Shown piece by piece: positions 1 through 13,566 of a DNA stretch of 64,000 nt. The translations under genes and the position numbers were made by a program. Position 1 is the stretch's first letter. Every line of letters begins with the position of its first letter. This DNA is from Sclerodactyla briareus (Eukaryota; Echinodermata; Holothuroidea; Dendrochirotida; Sclerodactylidae): the NCBI GenBank assembly GCA_026419785.1, contig JAODTK010005795.1, positions 186,001 through 250,000 of the forward strand, in the 5' to 3' direction. A model generated the notes under the pieces. It saw only the letters and a list, made by a program, of their open reading frames with translations, did no database searches and was not told the DNA's origin.

Positions 1-1450
1 GATGGTAATTTCCCAATTTAGAGAAAGGGACACTGACTATTACCCATTAGACTAAAAATGTGTACCGACTGTGCGGCCGAAATGAACTCTTATTCAAAAT
101 TCATAAACACCCTCGAAAGTACTCTCTAGTTAACAGTAATTTAGGATAAATTTAACAACAATCAAAGTTCCAGAATATCATGCAATGTAACTAGTGTTGA
201 TGATTGACAGAAGAGTAGTTCGATAGATCACAGCAGCACAATGTCTGGTCCATATAGTGTGCTGGTTGGGATCTGTATGGGGTGGGCAAAAAACGTGGGG
301 TAAGGCGAGCATGGGTCATACCATAAGGTACATACATCGGATCATGTAGAAACAACCACGTTTTTTTAGCCCTGGCCATCTGGTTTCCCTAGTGGGCCCC
401 GTGTTCTTTTATGGGTTACAACACGTATTACTGTAAAACCACATCCCTCACATAACTTTTGAATCAATGGAACAGTCCTGGACGTTTCGAACTCAGGATA
501 TGACATCTTTCGCTTTAAGCGTAAAGAGATATTAATATAGATTGCCAAACTGAATGGCAGCTAATGACAATGCGCCTTAAATCAAATACCTAGAGAACAA
601 AACACAATAGATGACTAAATTGGCTCATCGTTACAAATGTCGTAATGGTTATATTTGAGAAAACAGGGTAGCTTCACCAGTGAATAGACACTGTTCTACG
701 GGAAGGCCTGTACTCACAAAAGAACGGAACACATGTACTATCTACATGAAGTCCTATATGTGAACGGTGAAACAACACAGGCCCTGTGAAACTGAACTCC
801 AACAACAAATATTATGCCTAGAAAGGGAACTGGTAACTGTCCAGAAGCGAATCTACGATATTGAAGAAGTCACTACGTGTTCTCCACCTGTCTCTAATTC
901 ATTCGGGGCAGCGTATCAATATGAGATCTCAAAAATATTCTAGTCATTCTCTCCTGTTGAGGAACTAGAATATTAATAGTGGCTTTCAGCGAACTTGGAC
1001 TAGCATTTGCTACATTTCGAATGGGGGAAACCAAAGTATTACCCAGGCGGGATCGAATGATTCTTTTTCATCTTTCAACCTTTTGTAGAAAGCACTAAAA
1101 AAAAGCGAATTAAACGAAGGAAGTGATAATAGCCCATATGGTAACTATTTAGGGAAGGTCCCTCTACGATTGGCTTATTCTGTTTGTGTGTTTCGCAAAT
1201 ATTTGTCACAATAAAATAAACTAATCAATTTAATAGGACGCTCTGAAGCACAGGTGGCGTGACTATGAAGCCTAAACTTTTAAGGTGAATTCGTGCGGAG
1301 TGGAATGTATTGTTGGATCGAACATACCTGAATACAGGTTTGAACAGGTGTAATATGAATACGGAGGAAGTGACATAACTGTCGTTAGTTGTTCTTCACC
1401 ATAGGCTATATAATATGCAAACATTTACAATTCGAAATGGCGACGAATAA
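1..1450. other. No recognisable feature
   Basis: I see no coding exon, RNA gene or clear repeat here. Open frames are short and resemble no family I know. Composition is ordinary, without long homopolymers. Confidence 0.5.
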
Positions 1451-1469
1451 ACCTGTGATGTTTCATGAC

Positions 1470-1970
1470 AGTCGTGAGAGGCGACTAGAAATAAAGAAAT
1501 TATACTGGCCTAACATTCGAAACGCTTCGTGACACATGTGTATTGGTGTGTCAGTGAACATCCACTATCAACCAGTCTCGTTGGATGAGAAAAATAGCCA
1601 ATAAATGAACACAAATTCCATAACGAGAGGCGACTGAAGAAGGGAATTTTACTGTCCTGAAAACCCAAAGAGAGTGTGATAGCACATGGTATTGGGCATC
1701 GGTGAACCATAGCTGATCAATTCCAATTCCAGACACCAAAGCAGAAGACGATCGCATAAGGGAACTTGCACTGTCATAAAGAGCATGACACTATGTATGA
1801 TACGTGTACATCATCTAATCGATCAATCAAACGTTTATTGAACCAACCAAACAATAAGTTAATCATTTGATACTAGACCCGGAAGCGGATGATGAAAGAA
1901 CATTTTACCAGCATTTAACTCAAATGCACTTTCGGTGTCGGTGAACAATAAGTAATCAAACCAATTAAGG
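1470..1970. repeat. Degenerate tandem repeat, period about 130-150 bp
   Basis: Similar blocks start near 1478 (GAGGCGACTAGAAATAAAG), 1626 (GAGGCGACTGAAGAAGGG), 1741 (GAAGACGATCGCATAAGGG) and 1880 (GAAGCGGATGATGAAAGAAC). Three of them later contain a motif like GGTGTCGGTGAAC (near 1545, 1700 and 1940). The copies are too diverged for exact borders. This looks like an old minisatellite or a decayed element; no coding role is apparent. Confidence 0.4.
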
Positions 1971-2216
1971 ATTTGGTCAAAAGATAAATAATCACGCAAA
2001 CATCCAAGATCCAAACTGAGCATCAATTCAGTCGGTCAATCATAAATCCAGGGGCAGTGGTCATCATCGTCGCTCATAATGTAATTGCATGATCTTGTAG
2101 AATATTTCCATTCTGCCAAGTGCTGTCTGTCTCCTCTACCGATTGATCAGAGGTTGAGGTAGGCATGGCTATATCCGGGATGTCGAAGTTCATATCCCAG
2201 CCCTGTCATAATTGAG

Positions 2217-2498
2217 AGTTTAGGAACTGGAGCAGGAAAAGATGAGGAGAAGGTAATTAGCATTACCGCTGATGAGGCTTTTTCTTATCTCAAGTACCAA
2301 TTGGAACATTCGCAGCTGGCAAAACGTGCAGTATCCAGATTACGTCTCTATGCATATTTGAAGAGGAATAGTGGTCTAAAACGGACATCTGCTAGGAACG
2401 GCATTCTACTGAATCTATGTAGGAGGATGTCAACGGTATATAAGAAACTAAATGGGACTCAGAAGTTGTCTGCAGCCATTCGACCATTAAGGAAGTAG
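2217..2498 (+). CDS. Unrecognised open frame of about 94 codons
   Basis: The frame is open from just after a stop near 2214 to the TAG at 2496-2498. It is basic (for example KRNSGLKRTSARN) and reads from ESLGTGAGKDEEKV to IRPLRK. There is no good ATG near its beginning, so if real it would be an exon or a remnant of a mobile-element gene. I recognise no family. A chance open frame is the main alternative. Confidence 0.15.
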   Translation, partial: SLGTGAGKDEEKVISITADEAFSYLKYQLEHSQLAKRAVSRLRLYAYLKRNSGLKRTSARNGILLNLCRRMSTVYKKLNGTQKLSAAIRPLRK

Positions 2499-3289
2499 AA
2501 GTGTTGCGGATGTGTGAATATGCATATGGAGGGAACATGGACAGATTCCTACATACCAAAAAGCATGTGACCAGTCAGTTCAGAATCCGATGTTACGATG
2601 TGCGACAAAAACGGGTCCTTACATTATTCGCATCCATACATTATACTACAGTTTATGTCAATTGAACTATCATCCACTTAGTAGGGAATCGAAGCAGGGA
2701 TATATCATAGTGTCATTATCATGATCATGTCTCCTGGAATTAATAGAAAAGGGGAAACAAGCATGTTGAGCCCAGGTCATTTTGGTCTTCTAATAAAGTT
2801 TTTTCATCGTTTTGATCAATTTATAATTTGGGAGGCCACAGGAATATAGAATATGTTGACTTATCTTAATGGTTGAGACCAGAAGTGAACGTTTCGTAAA
2901 TGAACCTGATGTTTTCACTGTACGCCCGACGATTGCTCAAATCTACCAGTCCAAGTTGCTCTATACCTAATCGAACACATTCCTCGAACACATACGCTCG
3001 AATGCTCTCGTGTATCTCCGTGAGCTGGAGCTGGGAGAATAAGTCTACGGTATTTCAGGATTGCCACATTAGGCGAACAAAAGGTTCAATCTATAAATGC
3101 ATAATGGAGAAGCGCTGTATTCCTTGAATATGTTGAGACGTCCCTGCATGACGTTTCTCCATACATGCACCCTTGAAAAAGTTATCTCGTACCACGCCCT
3201 CCCTAAAATATACTGCCAGGGGTTAGTGACAGATATGATCATGCCAGCCTCCACTAGAACTAGTAAATAGAATCTAACATGGACCGTCA

Positions 3290-4265
3290 GAAGTGAATGA
3301 TTCGTTAGAACATGTCGCTACCACTATATATGATACCTTCATATGAACAGATGATGTGTGATCACGTGGGTGTATTTGGTATTACGTCAATACAGGGCGC
3401 ATTCCAACACTTGGCTACAACACCTCGTTACCAATTATGAGAACGGGGTCAACGTGGTTCTTTTTCGTGTCCGGTCGTTTCTCCTGTAGGCCAGATTTAT
3501 GGAATTTCATGATATAGATGGTCAACAAATATGAGCCAGTTGATTCTGGGTGGGAAACATGATGATGAAAACACATGAATGAGAATGTTCAGTTAGTGAT
3601 CTCGTTGCTATGTATTCGTTCTATTCTCAGAGACTGGTCGGTCAAATATTAACACGTCAAGCGTACAAAGAGTTGGTAAGTGTGTCAGCAGTAAATAATA
3701 CCTACCATAGTTTAGATTGAAATGTTTTCGTTAAAACCATGTCGCGACCACTATATATGATATATTTATAGGAACAGATGATGTGTGATCACACGGGTGT
3801 ATTTGGTATTACGTCCATACTGGACGTATTTCCGATCCTATCCTAAACCGTTGGTTATCCATTATTAAATTATCAACTGGGCCAAAGTTGTTCTCCCTCG
3901 TGTTCTAGCGTAGGTTCAGTTGTAGTCTGGATCTGGGAATTTAATGATCAATTGGCGGACTGTGTCGATGAAATGCACAGCACCCATGCCCCATTAATTT
4001 TAGTCGGCCCAAACCGGGTCCATCAACCCGTTTCATTCTGAAATATAAACCCCGATATAAAATTGGGGAGGTGCCTCATTGAATATGATCTGGTTAATTC
4101 CGGGTGGATATTCGAAACTGCATTTATCTGGTCATTGGGAAAACAAATGATGTGAGAATGAACGTTCAGTTAGTGATATCGTTGCAATTATTCGTTCTAT
4201 TCTCAGAAACATGACGGTCAAATATTAACTCGTCAAGCGTATGAAGCTCTGGTAAGTGTGTTAAG
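3290..4265. repeat. Two-copy tandem duplication
   Basis: Copy A (about 3290-3690) and copy B (about 3720-4262) share two well-conserved blocks: a segment with CCACTATATATGATA and GATGATGTGTGATCAC (3309-3400 and 3738-3830), and a segment with GTTCAGTTAGTGAT and GTCAAATATTAAC (3578-3685 and 4151-4262). Copy B has about 145 extra bases between the blocks, around 3970-4110. The function is unknown. Confidence 0.65.
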
Positions 4266-4269
4266 ATCC

Positions 4270-7200
4270 ATTCAGCCTTTGCAATTTTCGAGAAAAAGCA
4301 TCAATGGTATTGAAAATGAATGCCATCGTTTGATACTCATCCACAAGAAGATCTTCAGTCAACATTACAGCACTCAAATAATTCCATCTTGGAGAACATG
4401 GTGATCAGTTTGCGATTTTTTTTTTTAAAATAGACGGCCAGCCCGTCCGTCGTACACAATATATCGTTTTGTCTCACAGGGACCTATCCCAAAATGATGG
4501 AATTTGGACCTAATACTATCGTTTCAACAAATTATTTTTTCAATTGCAGTTTTCATATCAGTAAATACAATGGATTACTTGGTTGAAGGGTTAGTAGAAT
4601 AAAGCTGCATGGACCATTATGGGTATTATTTCACAGCAGCTGTAGAAATTTCCTCACAGACATTTCACAATGACGCAATCGACCTCTACAAGCGTAATTA
4701 GTAAGCACTGCCTAACCTTCTCAATCATTCGTTGCGGCAGTGATTGGATGATAGACACCGAGGAAGGTGATATTTCCAAAGAATGCACTCAGTGATTCTG
4801 TCATTATAGAAGGGAGCATATGTGCCAGGTGACGGAAATATAAATGAAACCACCCTTAAGCCTAACGGTGTTCTATTAGGAATGAACATCAGAGATTCCT
4901 ATAGTAGAGGCCTGAAGAGGGTCGTTGAGGTGAAACGCCGAGACTAAAAATGGTTTTGCGTCAGTGCACAGCATCTATGAAGACTTAAGATTTCGAAGTA
5001 TTCCAATGTATCGCTGTTCATTGGAAGGTGGCTGGGTTCATTGGTAGATTCCTAGAACAGTGCAGTAAATACTGCGTTACGCGGTGTTCCTGCTATGACT
5101 TTTCAATAGGAACACATGTGATGATAACAGGGAGGCAAACTAAAACTAAAAGATATGCTATTAGGTCATCCGACATGCTTTGCAAAAAATGATTGAACTC
5201 ACCAAAATAGTTGTATTGTATAGGACGGGTTAACACAAGTGAGTTTATTTAAAGAATCGAGAACTATGGCATCGCAACCCAGTGAAATCCGAGCCAATGG
5301 CGTGGGCGTGGCGTACTGTCCAACCCATGTGTGACCACAGATAGAGCCCATCATAGGACTAAACCACTTGAAATTTCAGGTTATAATTCTAAATCACGAG
5401 TTCCTTCCACAGGATGATATGCACAGCTTGGCAAACCAGAAAACCTTGTGTAAAGCCAGATTAACAGATATAGTTCAAATATGTGATAGTATAAATAATT
5501 TATCATAATATTGACATCTGCTACAGTGGAGGGCTGCTTGAAATGCCAAATTTTCTGTAATATGTTTTTGGATAGCATTAATATAGTTAATCTAAAATAT
5601 ATCTCAATGCTCAATGCTCAATGCTAATACTGAAATTATATAGTTTTGTTTTGTTCCAGTGGCCATTTGACAGAATGGGGTTTTATACTTCCTAGCGTTA
5701 GCTACGTAAAGAAATAGGTTAATCAGACGCCTATACAGGCGGGTCATTACTAAGGATAGTAAATAATACCAGTCTCGGTCTCGAATAGTTATCGAATTGC
5801 CGAGACCGCCATACCCACAAGGTGAGGCCTAAGATTTGGGACCGATTCCAGTCTTGAACTGAGCGGCATCGACTACAATACTAGTGGAGCAATATTAAAG
5901 ATCTTTTCTACGTGTTGGTTACCTGGTAATTCTAACGTTCACGTATCTTCATTTAAAGTGACGAAGTTTCGACAGAATAACAGGTGAGCATAATATGTTC
6001 TTGAATGACAGAAGTAACAACATGATACCTACCTAACACCATTCCATCATCAGATTGAAAACAGTCTACTTGCATGCAGGCCTTAAACGACAGATTAGAA
6101 GGACAACGACCGGCCTACAACAGATGAGTGGCCGGGCGTTTTCTGGATTTGTTTTCCTTCACTCCTGTGATAGTAGAATAATACTCACAAGTAGCGCCTC
6201 CATATCATTTAATACTGACAATAACTTCACAAAAATCGTGTTGATATGTTATCGAACATTATTTTGCCTCAGCCACCCATGTAAAGTCTCACCACAACTC
6301 GCCCGGAATTCTATACAAATGATTACACTGTGAAGTTGGTACACTCGAGGTAATTGAAATAAGTGAAGATGCAGTCATCTCGATTGCCTGTAGGTCGGTA
6401 CTACATAACAGCTTCCTGTGGATGCTTGTACTATATACCACTTTGAGAAGGGATGTATCATTATCGCGAACTTAATCGGTTAACCCTTCGAATGAATAAT
6501 AAAGATTACTGTGATGGTTATGGAAGGTGGGTCGATGCGCAGATCCTCGGAAGAACGGTCTGTTGTTGGCAACTAATCCTATTCTATAGACCTAATCACC
6601 AACGCTGAAGAAGAAATAATTGCTACAATGCAAGACCACTAGCCATTCAGAAAATATTCCCAAGCACTGCATATCAGCAGGGATAATGTAGCAGCTCTGC
6701 GGAGCAGTAGACAAAGCGTAACAGTCATGGACGTCGCCTCCCTCCATAGCGTCTGCACACTGATGTGTTTGCAATTGTATCTGTCCGCTGCTGCTGGAGG
6801 TTCTCAAGAAGCGGCATGCTCAGTTTAAGAATACACAGAAACGATTTAGAATATCTGATGATAGACTTTACCAATTGGCTCCCTTAGGTGCTCTTTCCCC
6901 AAGGGTTGTCGGTATTTTCGTAAGCAAGTGTGTCTCTCCATTTGAAATTAGTTTAATTCCGGAGAAAGCCCATAATTCCTACGGCCGCAGGTTTCTTCAT
7001 GCTCTTTGGATGTACCCATGCCACACCGTAACTTTATATAGCATTTTTCCCTTTGCTAAACACCTGGTGAATATCCTCATTATGTTTTCAGCATGATACA
7101 TGCATTTTCAAATGCTGAACATGCTTGATTCAGTCAGTACTACATCGGAGAGCATAACGTTACAACACAGAAACGAACTGACTGCAAATGAGCTAATTCG

Positions 7201-9950
7201 CAGTTTTTCGTCCCGTATAAGTTTCGTTCACTTTCGCCCATGTGGTTGGACCTGTCGGTAAACACGTTTGCGTTGAACGCCTATGGATCATACACCAAAA
7301 TCACCTCAGATTATCAATTAGCTCAAGTGGAAAGACTCCCTCAATGTTTTGATTTACACGACTGCTCATGACACATCGAGCTAACTATAATGATCTCGTT
7401 TGAAACTATTCATGTTATTGTTCACATTATATTAGTCAATCAAACGCCGCCACCAACTCCGCTGTTCCGTCAAAAAACCAAAACAAAACAAATATGTACC
7501 AACCTCTGGTTGAATGAAAGGCCGGTATCTCCTTGCCCGTAATTATACCATTTCAACAATCACGGGCTAACTTCTCTTAATTTCTGATATCTATTCTCTG
7601 CATCCACAGTTTCTAATCCCTCTTTTTCCAATATTTATTACATGTTTGTGCTAGATACCAGTCCACCTTACGCATCTTTGTTACAATGCAGACGCACCGA
7701 TTGGCAGAAGATAAGAGTCCTCCACGAATGCTAAATGAACAGAAAGAACGTAGCAGCGGAAAGTATACTGGTACCTGCAGCATATGCACACACCGGGGGG
7801 GCGCGACAACGTATCTTCTGTTATTTTATTTCAGCTTTGTCAAGGCGAAATTACGTAGCGATGGGCGTATTGCTTGCTTGAGCATTTCACCACGACAGTA
7901 GTTATAGATGAGCATTCCTCCATGCACCAATCATTTGCCACACAAACATTGAGTGAATAACAATCACCGGATCAAATTCGAATTATGCACGGTGTTGCTT
8001 TCCCTACTGGTAATAAGAATGTGAACAAAATAACTTTAAGAATACGAAATTTGGGCCTAGGTGGCCCTTTTTCTCTTCAGAGAGAGATATGATTCTGACC
8101 GGCAACGGCTGTATTATTTTGACAAGTTCCATTTTGTTCATGTTGGACAGATCAGCTAAATTTTCCCAAGTGAGCTGGAGTAATTCTTAGTACCCCATTT
8201 GCGACGTACACGTAAACATTCTGATACCCAGTGACGGTCGTTGAGTTGCCCAATACTAACTATAATTTTACGTGGAATTAGAGTGTTTCTTATCTCTCTC
8301 ATCCAAGAGTCCCCCTAATATACGTTTTTGGGAAATCTTTTTCTCGCGTATACTTGATAGCTACTGTTGGAAGTCACCTCTGTACTATATAACGACGTGT
8401 AAAGATGAAAAATGAAACAAAGACAAAACCACATCTTACGAATTATCTCGATATGTATTCTGTTTCTGTAAATACTTTGTGTTTGAACACTAACACATAC
8501 TCTATCCATTTGAAGTGAAATTGTTGATATATTCGATTATAAATAGATATTCCTTTGTCCTCATGCATTTTCGTTGAAAAATACACCTGCTACTGACGCA
8601 GAATAGTATTCACCGTTGAAGTGGAGCATTTGTGGTAAACACTAGACAAGTTGAAAATAGATGCCGGTAGCTGATTGACATATCATACTATTCTTTATAC
8701 CTATATCATTTTTTTATTCAGGGGAGTGTGGATACATTGCAATGTAATGTTGATAATTTGACCATCATTTCGCGATTCAAAACGTGAAACATACTGACAG
8801 TGTACAGCGTGCCTGTTTCTATGGAACCTTTTTGTCGAATATTACCGTTTTTTACTAACGTTCCATTCATGGCGTATAATTTTCTTACTCGAAGATTTTT
8901 TCTTAGATATTGGATGAATGTTTCGCGTAATGAATTCTAACCGAATTGTGTATTCTTATGTTTTTCAATAAAACAGTGTGCAGACTATATGTGTATCATT
9001 AATAGACAGAAATATCCTGCCTCGGTTTCGCTAATTTGTTCGGCATAATTTTCCGTTTACCTGTTCAAACGATTGGAGGGCGAGGCCCTCTTTTGAGGGT
9101 AATAGGAACAAACAACATCGGACAATTCATATCGCGGAACGATGGTATTGTTTGCAATGTTTTCTCTGTATCCGTTTGATACTATGGGTGTGAAGAAGAT
9201 TATTTTCGAATCCGCCATTGTGGTGTCCATCTATTTCAAAGTTTGTATGCGGCAACCTAGATCTTTAGACACACCATAACCAGAGAAAACAGGTCGTATT
9301 GTCACATTTAATCTCTTGCTCTCCCTTTTTGGCGATACAAGTCAGCCTTCTTGTAGTCGCAAATCCTTCAGTACTTATTTGTCGTTGTTGTTGGGAGTGT
9401 GAAGAGTTCCAGGGGCTTGGCACCCTCTTCTCTCTTGCGGCTTGAGCCATGAAAAGTTTGGGTACAAATATCCGTGGGCTCGGGATGGCGTAATGATCAC
9501 AGCAGGTATTTAATCCATGCGGCAAATTAAAAATTAAAGGCTCTGGGCCACGCTTCAGGCTTTACTCTAGGGATTATCTCCTTTTCTTTCCAAACCTTAT
9601 CCTCAATGTTTTTGCTCGCGATTCTGGTCGGCCGCCTAAGGGGAAAAATCCGTTTATTACCCTTGAGATTTTCTATGCGGATGGTGGAGAGGGTGGGTTG
9701 CGTGAATGATTTCTATATAAACAAAGTCGATCGCGCGATCGTTTGAACTCAATCCCGGACATGCGTTTGAAGGGCATCTTTAATAACTGTACAGAATGTT
9801 ACGAGCAACAATTAATAATATGAGGAATCAAATCTAGCCTATTTCGTGAAATATACCTAGCCATTGCAGCTGGCATGGACTAAACCCACGTTTAGGCTAT
9901 ATAAGCCGCTGCCGTATATTCAATTAAAACAGAAGTCTACAATTTTTCAT
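4270..9950. other. Long stretch with no supported gene
   Basis: I found no exon, tRNA or transposon protein in this 5.7-kb stretch. Minor items are a 7-bp CTCAATG triplication near 5605 and a near-palindrome at 5776-5808. Open frames of 60-92 codons occur on both strands but look like chance frames. Confidence 0.45.
5776..5808. other. Near-palindrome / hairpin
   Basis: CGGTCTCG (5776-5783) and CGAGACCG (5801-5808) form perfect 8-bp arms around a 17-base loop that contains TCGAATAGTTATCGAATT, itself partly self-complementary. No attached element was recognised. Confidence 0.5.
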
Positions 9951-9960
9951 TCTATTTCTT

Positions 9961-10030
9961 ATGTGTTGTGTGTGTGTATGTGTGTGTTCTTGTGTGTGAG
10001 TGCGGTGTCGTGTGTGTTTGTGTGTGTGAT
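9961..10030 (+). repeat. (GT)n microsatellite
   Basis: A TG/GT-rich tract with scattered interruptions. The overlapping open frames on both strands are by-products of the simple repeat. Confidence 0.9.
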
Positions 10031-10224
10031 GATTATATTTTTCTTCTCCGGCTTCGGAATCAGGCACAAGTCTGGCAGTCTGGTATTCTAGGATCGTGCT
10101 GAGTGTTCGCATCACTGGGGTCGGAGTAGGATGTTTTGGGAGCTGCTGCGGTTTTTGGCGCCGAGTCTACTATTGTTTTTAGCGATAACTGCTCTCATAG
10201 CGTCAATCCATTCAAAAGTGTTGG

Positions 10225-10360
10225 GGGGGGCATGGCCAAAATTTCGTTGGGGAGGGGGGGGGACATGACCTTTCGCCGACAAATACTGTGTGAAGATGAA
10301 AAGTCAATTGAGCAGCCTCAAAGTGGGGCACGACCCCTCGCCCCCCCCTCCCCCAGGATT
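10225..10360. repeat. Paired G-runs and C-runs
   Basis: Two short G-runs (about 10225-10232 and 10250-10261) are followed 80-100 bases later by C-runs at 10337-10355. They could pair as a structured region or mark homopolymer-rich repeat DNA. No gene is seen. Confidence 0.5.
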
Positions 10361-10529
10361 GACGCCCATGACTGCTGTTCATATCTGTGAATCAACATCT
10401 CATAATTACGCACGCGATGTATCATATATGTGCTGTCTTCGTTTTGTAACTGCTTTTCAGCGCCCTGGTTTCAGAACCTCCATTTATATCAAGTACACCC
10501 CGTGCTCGCTGTGAACACCTATTATACCT

Positions 10530-11390
10530 ACATTTAGCTTCATGAGGTCGTGTATCTAATGCCATAATTTGTGCGATTCATATAAGGGATTGAGCATAGC
10601 GATCATACTCTCAGCAAGTGCCTTTTAGCTTAAGCTTTCTAGTTTATTCAGTTGGTGGTCAGACTTCTGTTCTTCGTTCGTTTGCGTGTGTTTTTTTCCA
10701 AGTCACGTAGTCACTGGAGTCAGTTATTTCCCATGTAGCTTCATTCAGTGTTATTTACTATATCTCACAATTTGCATCCGCTGTAGAGATTTGTATACTT
10801 CCTATGAATTAGGGGACCAATAAGGGGAGAGAACATCCCTATATTCCTTTGACAATTTTCTTCGTGTGTCTGTTTGAATGACCCGTCAAAATATTTCATC
10901 GACGCTCAAGATCCCACCCACAGGCCGGATGTTACGAACCACGCTCCTATAAAAAGAACGTTCATTATAATCATTGAGAGGATGTTTACCCAAATACCTC
11001 TCCCTGTTCTTAATTTATACCACACACTGTTGCCTTGACTCGTCACTTTTGACCCCATTCACGATAAGCTGTACATTTGCGTTACATGGTCATAGCGCAT
11101 GACCTTGATACTTACAGTGAATGCACTGGACCAGCCTTCCACATGAGCAGCCTGGGATTATTAAATAGTGTGTTGTATACAGGAAAACGCCCGGAAACCT
11201 GAAGTTGAGTACATTATCCTCCATTTAATACCACTACAGCTTCCTGCGTTATCATAATAGATAATGGTAAAATCCCATGCTGAAGAGCTCTTCCAACGTC
11301 GTAACATTCTTAAAGCGCTTGCATATATTAATTCGATCACAGGAGCCGGTACTCTCTCCACTCAACAGTTGGCTGCCACTATAGGCGCAG
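10530..11390. other. No recognisable feature
   Basis: Nothing coding or clearly repetitive was recognised in this interval. Confidence 0.4.
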
Positions 11391-11394
11391 GTTG

Positions 11395-11537
11395 TACTCA
11401 ATTCCTAACAGGTTCCCCCAAAACGTCGGGGTGAATGCCAATGCCCCAGTTTACATCGGGAGAGTTGATTGGTCTGGTATTCGAACTCGACCTTGTGATC
11501 ACCGGTCCTGAGCTCTACCAGCTGAGCTCCACTGATA
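11395..11537 (-). repeat. tRNA-derived SINE (tRNA-like head), minus strand
   Basis: Read on the minus strand, the element starts with AGCTCAGCTGGTAGAGC, which matches a pol III A box and tRNA D arm. It continues to GAGTTCGAATAC, close to the B box GGTTCGANNCC, preceded by AAGGTC as in several tRNAs. The anticodon stem does not fold cleanly and the B box is imperfect, so a functional tRNA is unlikely. The downstream body (11395-11455) is not tRNA. A tRNA-headed SINE or tRNA pseudogene fits best. Confidence 0.6.
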
Positions 11538-12309
11538 ATAATTTATGATTACGATAAAATGCTGAGTAATAACAATCTTATGCAACTTGACACACGATGC
11601 ATGCTATCGCTAGTCACACGTTTTTTGTTTCTTGGCCGCCGATGCAATAATCGAATAGTAATCATGAAACGCTTGGCTTTTATATTATATGGTGTCCCAC
11701 AGTCCAAGATCTTTCGAAAAGAACTAAAAAGGCTTTTTTTTAGAGTCGTTTGAACAGAATTGCGAGATGCATTGTTTGTGCACGTTAAGTGAACTACCAA
11801 TAACACGCATAAATACAAAGCGTTGCAACGCTATGACGTGCGACGCAAGTGCTAATGTAGATCAGTATGGCAGAGCATGATATATAATGCCGCTGCCAAC
11901 AAACTCTACGCAGACTCATGTCAAGGAGAAACCAGATGGCGGTTACATATTATGCGGTTACAAGCATTCCCCATATTGTATACCTAGTGTCTATGCTAAA
12001 TGATTTTTTTTTCAGAGTAATTCTACTGCATTCTTAATAAGTGTATGTATCATCTCTTAGGGATGAACACAACAATTCTTTAGCCATCAGTCACCATTAA
12101 TCCTATCATCACCTTAACCTTGGCAGTGAATACGCTTTGTAACACGTGTCATTTGTTTTCCTTCAGAGGTGTAACATGAGTGGAAGGAAGAGCGGCAGAT
12201 CGTATTAACAGAGACGCGTCGCAAGCAAACATTCGATTCCTCCAGACAATTTTTGCCTAGGTGACTGTACTAGGTAGTTAGATAGTGGATATGCGAGCTC
12301 CTGGTCTTG

Positions 12310-12575
12310 GTATCCATTTCATGGTCCCGCTGTGATGCAGTGGACTAGTGCGTGGGTTTAGTGGTTTCCATTGAGCCACGTCAGTCAGCTGTGAGCACGT
12401 TGGGCGTGATTCTTCAGCTACTCCGGGTTCCGAGAATAATGAGGCCGGGTCCTGGAGTTTACCGATCACCGGAGCAGGTTGAGATTTGGTTATCCGCACG
12501 CGTCCTACCTCGATGTCATCTGAGCACTAGTCGAGAGAAGATGAGTGATGTGTTCACATACGATCAATAAGGCCA
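12310..12575 (+). repeat. SINE copy 1, partial and diverged
   Basis: This shares with the elements at 42.2 and 51.3 kb the segments GTCAGCTGTGAGCA, a CCTGGAGTTTACCGATC-like block and the strongly conserved ATCTGAGCACTAGTCGAGA, followed by a ...GATCAATAAGGCC end. The tRNA-like head is missing or decayed. Three or four copies of the same body in one window support a real repeat family. Confidence 0.65.
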
Positions 12576-12634
12576 TTTGTTATTTGATGAGCTGTAATTG
12601 TCTTCCTATTCCTGTGGGAATCAAATCGATTTGA

Positions 12635-13115
12635 AATAATGCTCATAGCTGTATTTCTACCAATTGGATGATTTGGATTGGATAACAAACGCTGAATATT
12701 TGCAGGGGATAATGTCTGCTGCTCCCACCACCATCTGTCATGTAATGAGGTGTGAGTAAGTCTGTTTGGTACCATTAGCCTTATCCAATTAGTGGAGGTT
12801 GTGCAACCTTCTCCAGAGTCAATGCTGCGGAAACAGTAGTTTCACCAAAGGGGATGGGTTGGTGAATTTGAGGTAAATGATGAAGTGAAAATTTCGGAAT
12901 GAGATGGGGAAGACAATTTGGAACAACGGGGAGAATTGAGAAGGGGACGGGAGACGTGGTGATGGAATGTCCCCTATTACATTGATTGACGTTGACCTGG
13001 GATATGCAAGGACTTCTTTCTCTCCATGTCCGCAGCCTAGAAATTTGCACGGATAATCCAAACTTGATACATATTACCTTCTTCAGAAATCATGCTGATA
13101 AGCTTTTTGAGGTAT
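12635..13115 (+). repeat. Dispersed repeat R1, copy A
   Basis: It begins with CATAGCTGTATTTCTACC and ends near CATGCTGATAAGC. The same ordered blocks recur at 17180-17700. Shared landmarks include CCAATTGGATG, GAATGAGATGGG, TTCTCTCCAT and ATGCTGATAAGC. No coding potential was recognised. It may be a non-autonomous element. Confidence 0.65.
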
Positions 13116-13497
13116 ACTCCCGTCCCCCGCCTCAATCTCAATTGCTGTCCATACGTTTATTCTCGTTTCTAAATACATATTCACCAGTTCAAACTCGGAA
13201 CTTACTGCCACTGGTAGTATAGCTCAGTATTAATTAGTAACTCTTCATTCTCCATAACCGACACGGAAGCCATATCATTCCAAACGAGACGAAAAACCGA
13301 GCTATGCCACTTTTTGATCACTCTCTGCGAGAAAAAAAACAAACTTCACAATGGCCAATCTAGCTGCAGCGCTTGCCCCCAAACCATCGCACCAGTTTCA
13401 TCGAAGTCGACCGGGACGTTTTATTCATCTGTCATACTGGAATATTTCGGACAGCTAACTAACTCTCTCAATTAGATGCCTATAACATCGACAAAGA

Positions 13498-13525
13498 ACA
13501 ACAACAACAACGACGACGACGACAA

Positions 13526-13557
<32 letters not shown>

Positions 13558-13566
13558 ATAATAATA
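13498..13566 (+). repeat. Trinucleotide microsatellite
   Basis: Consecutive CAA/ACG/ACT/AAT triplet runs, including about ten ACT units. Confidence 0.95.

Noticed and set aside
11395..11537. Functional tRNA gene
   Set aside because: A and B boxes are present but the anticodon and acceptor stems do not close; a SINE head or pseudogene fits better.
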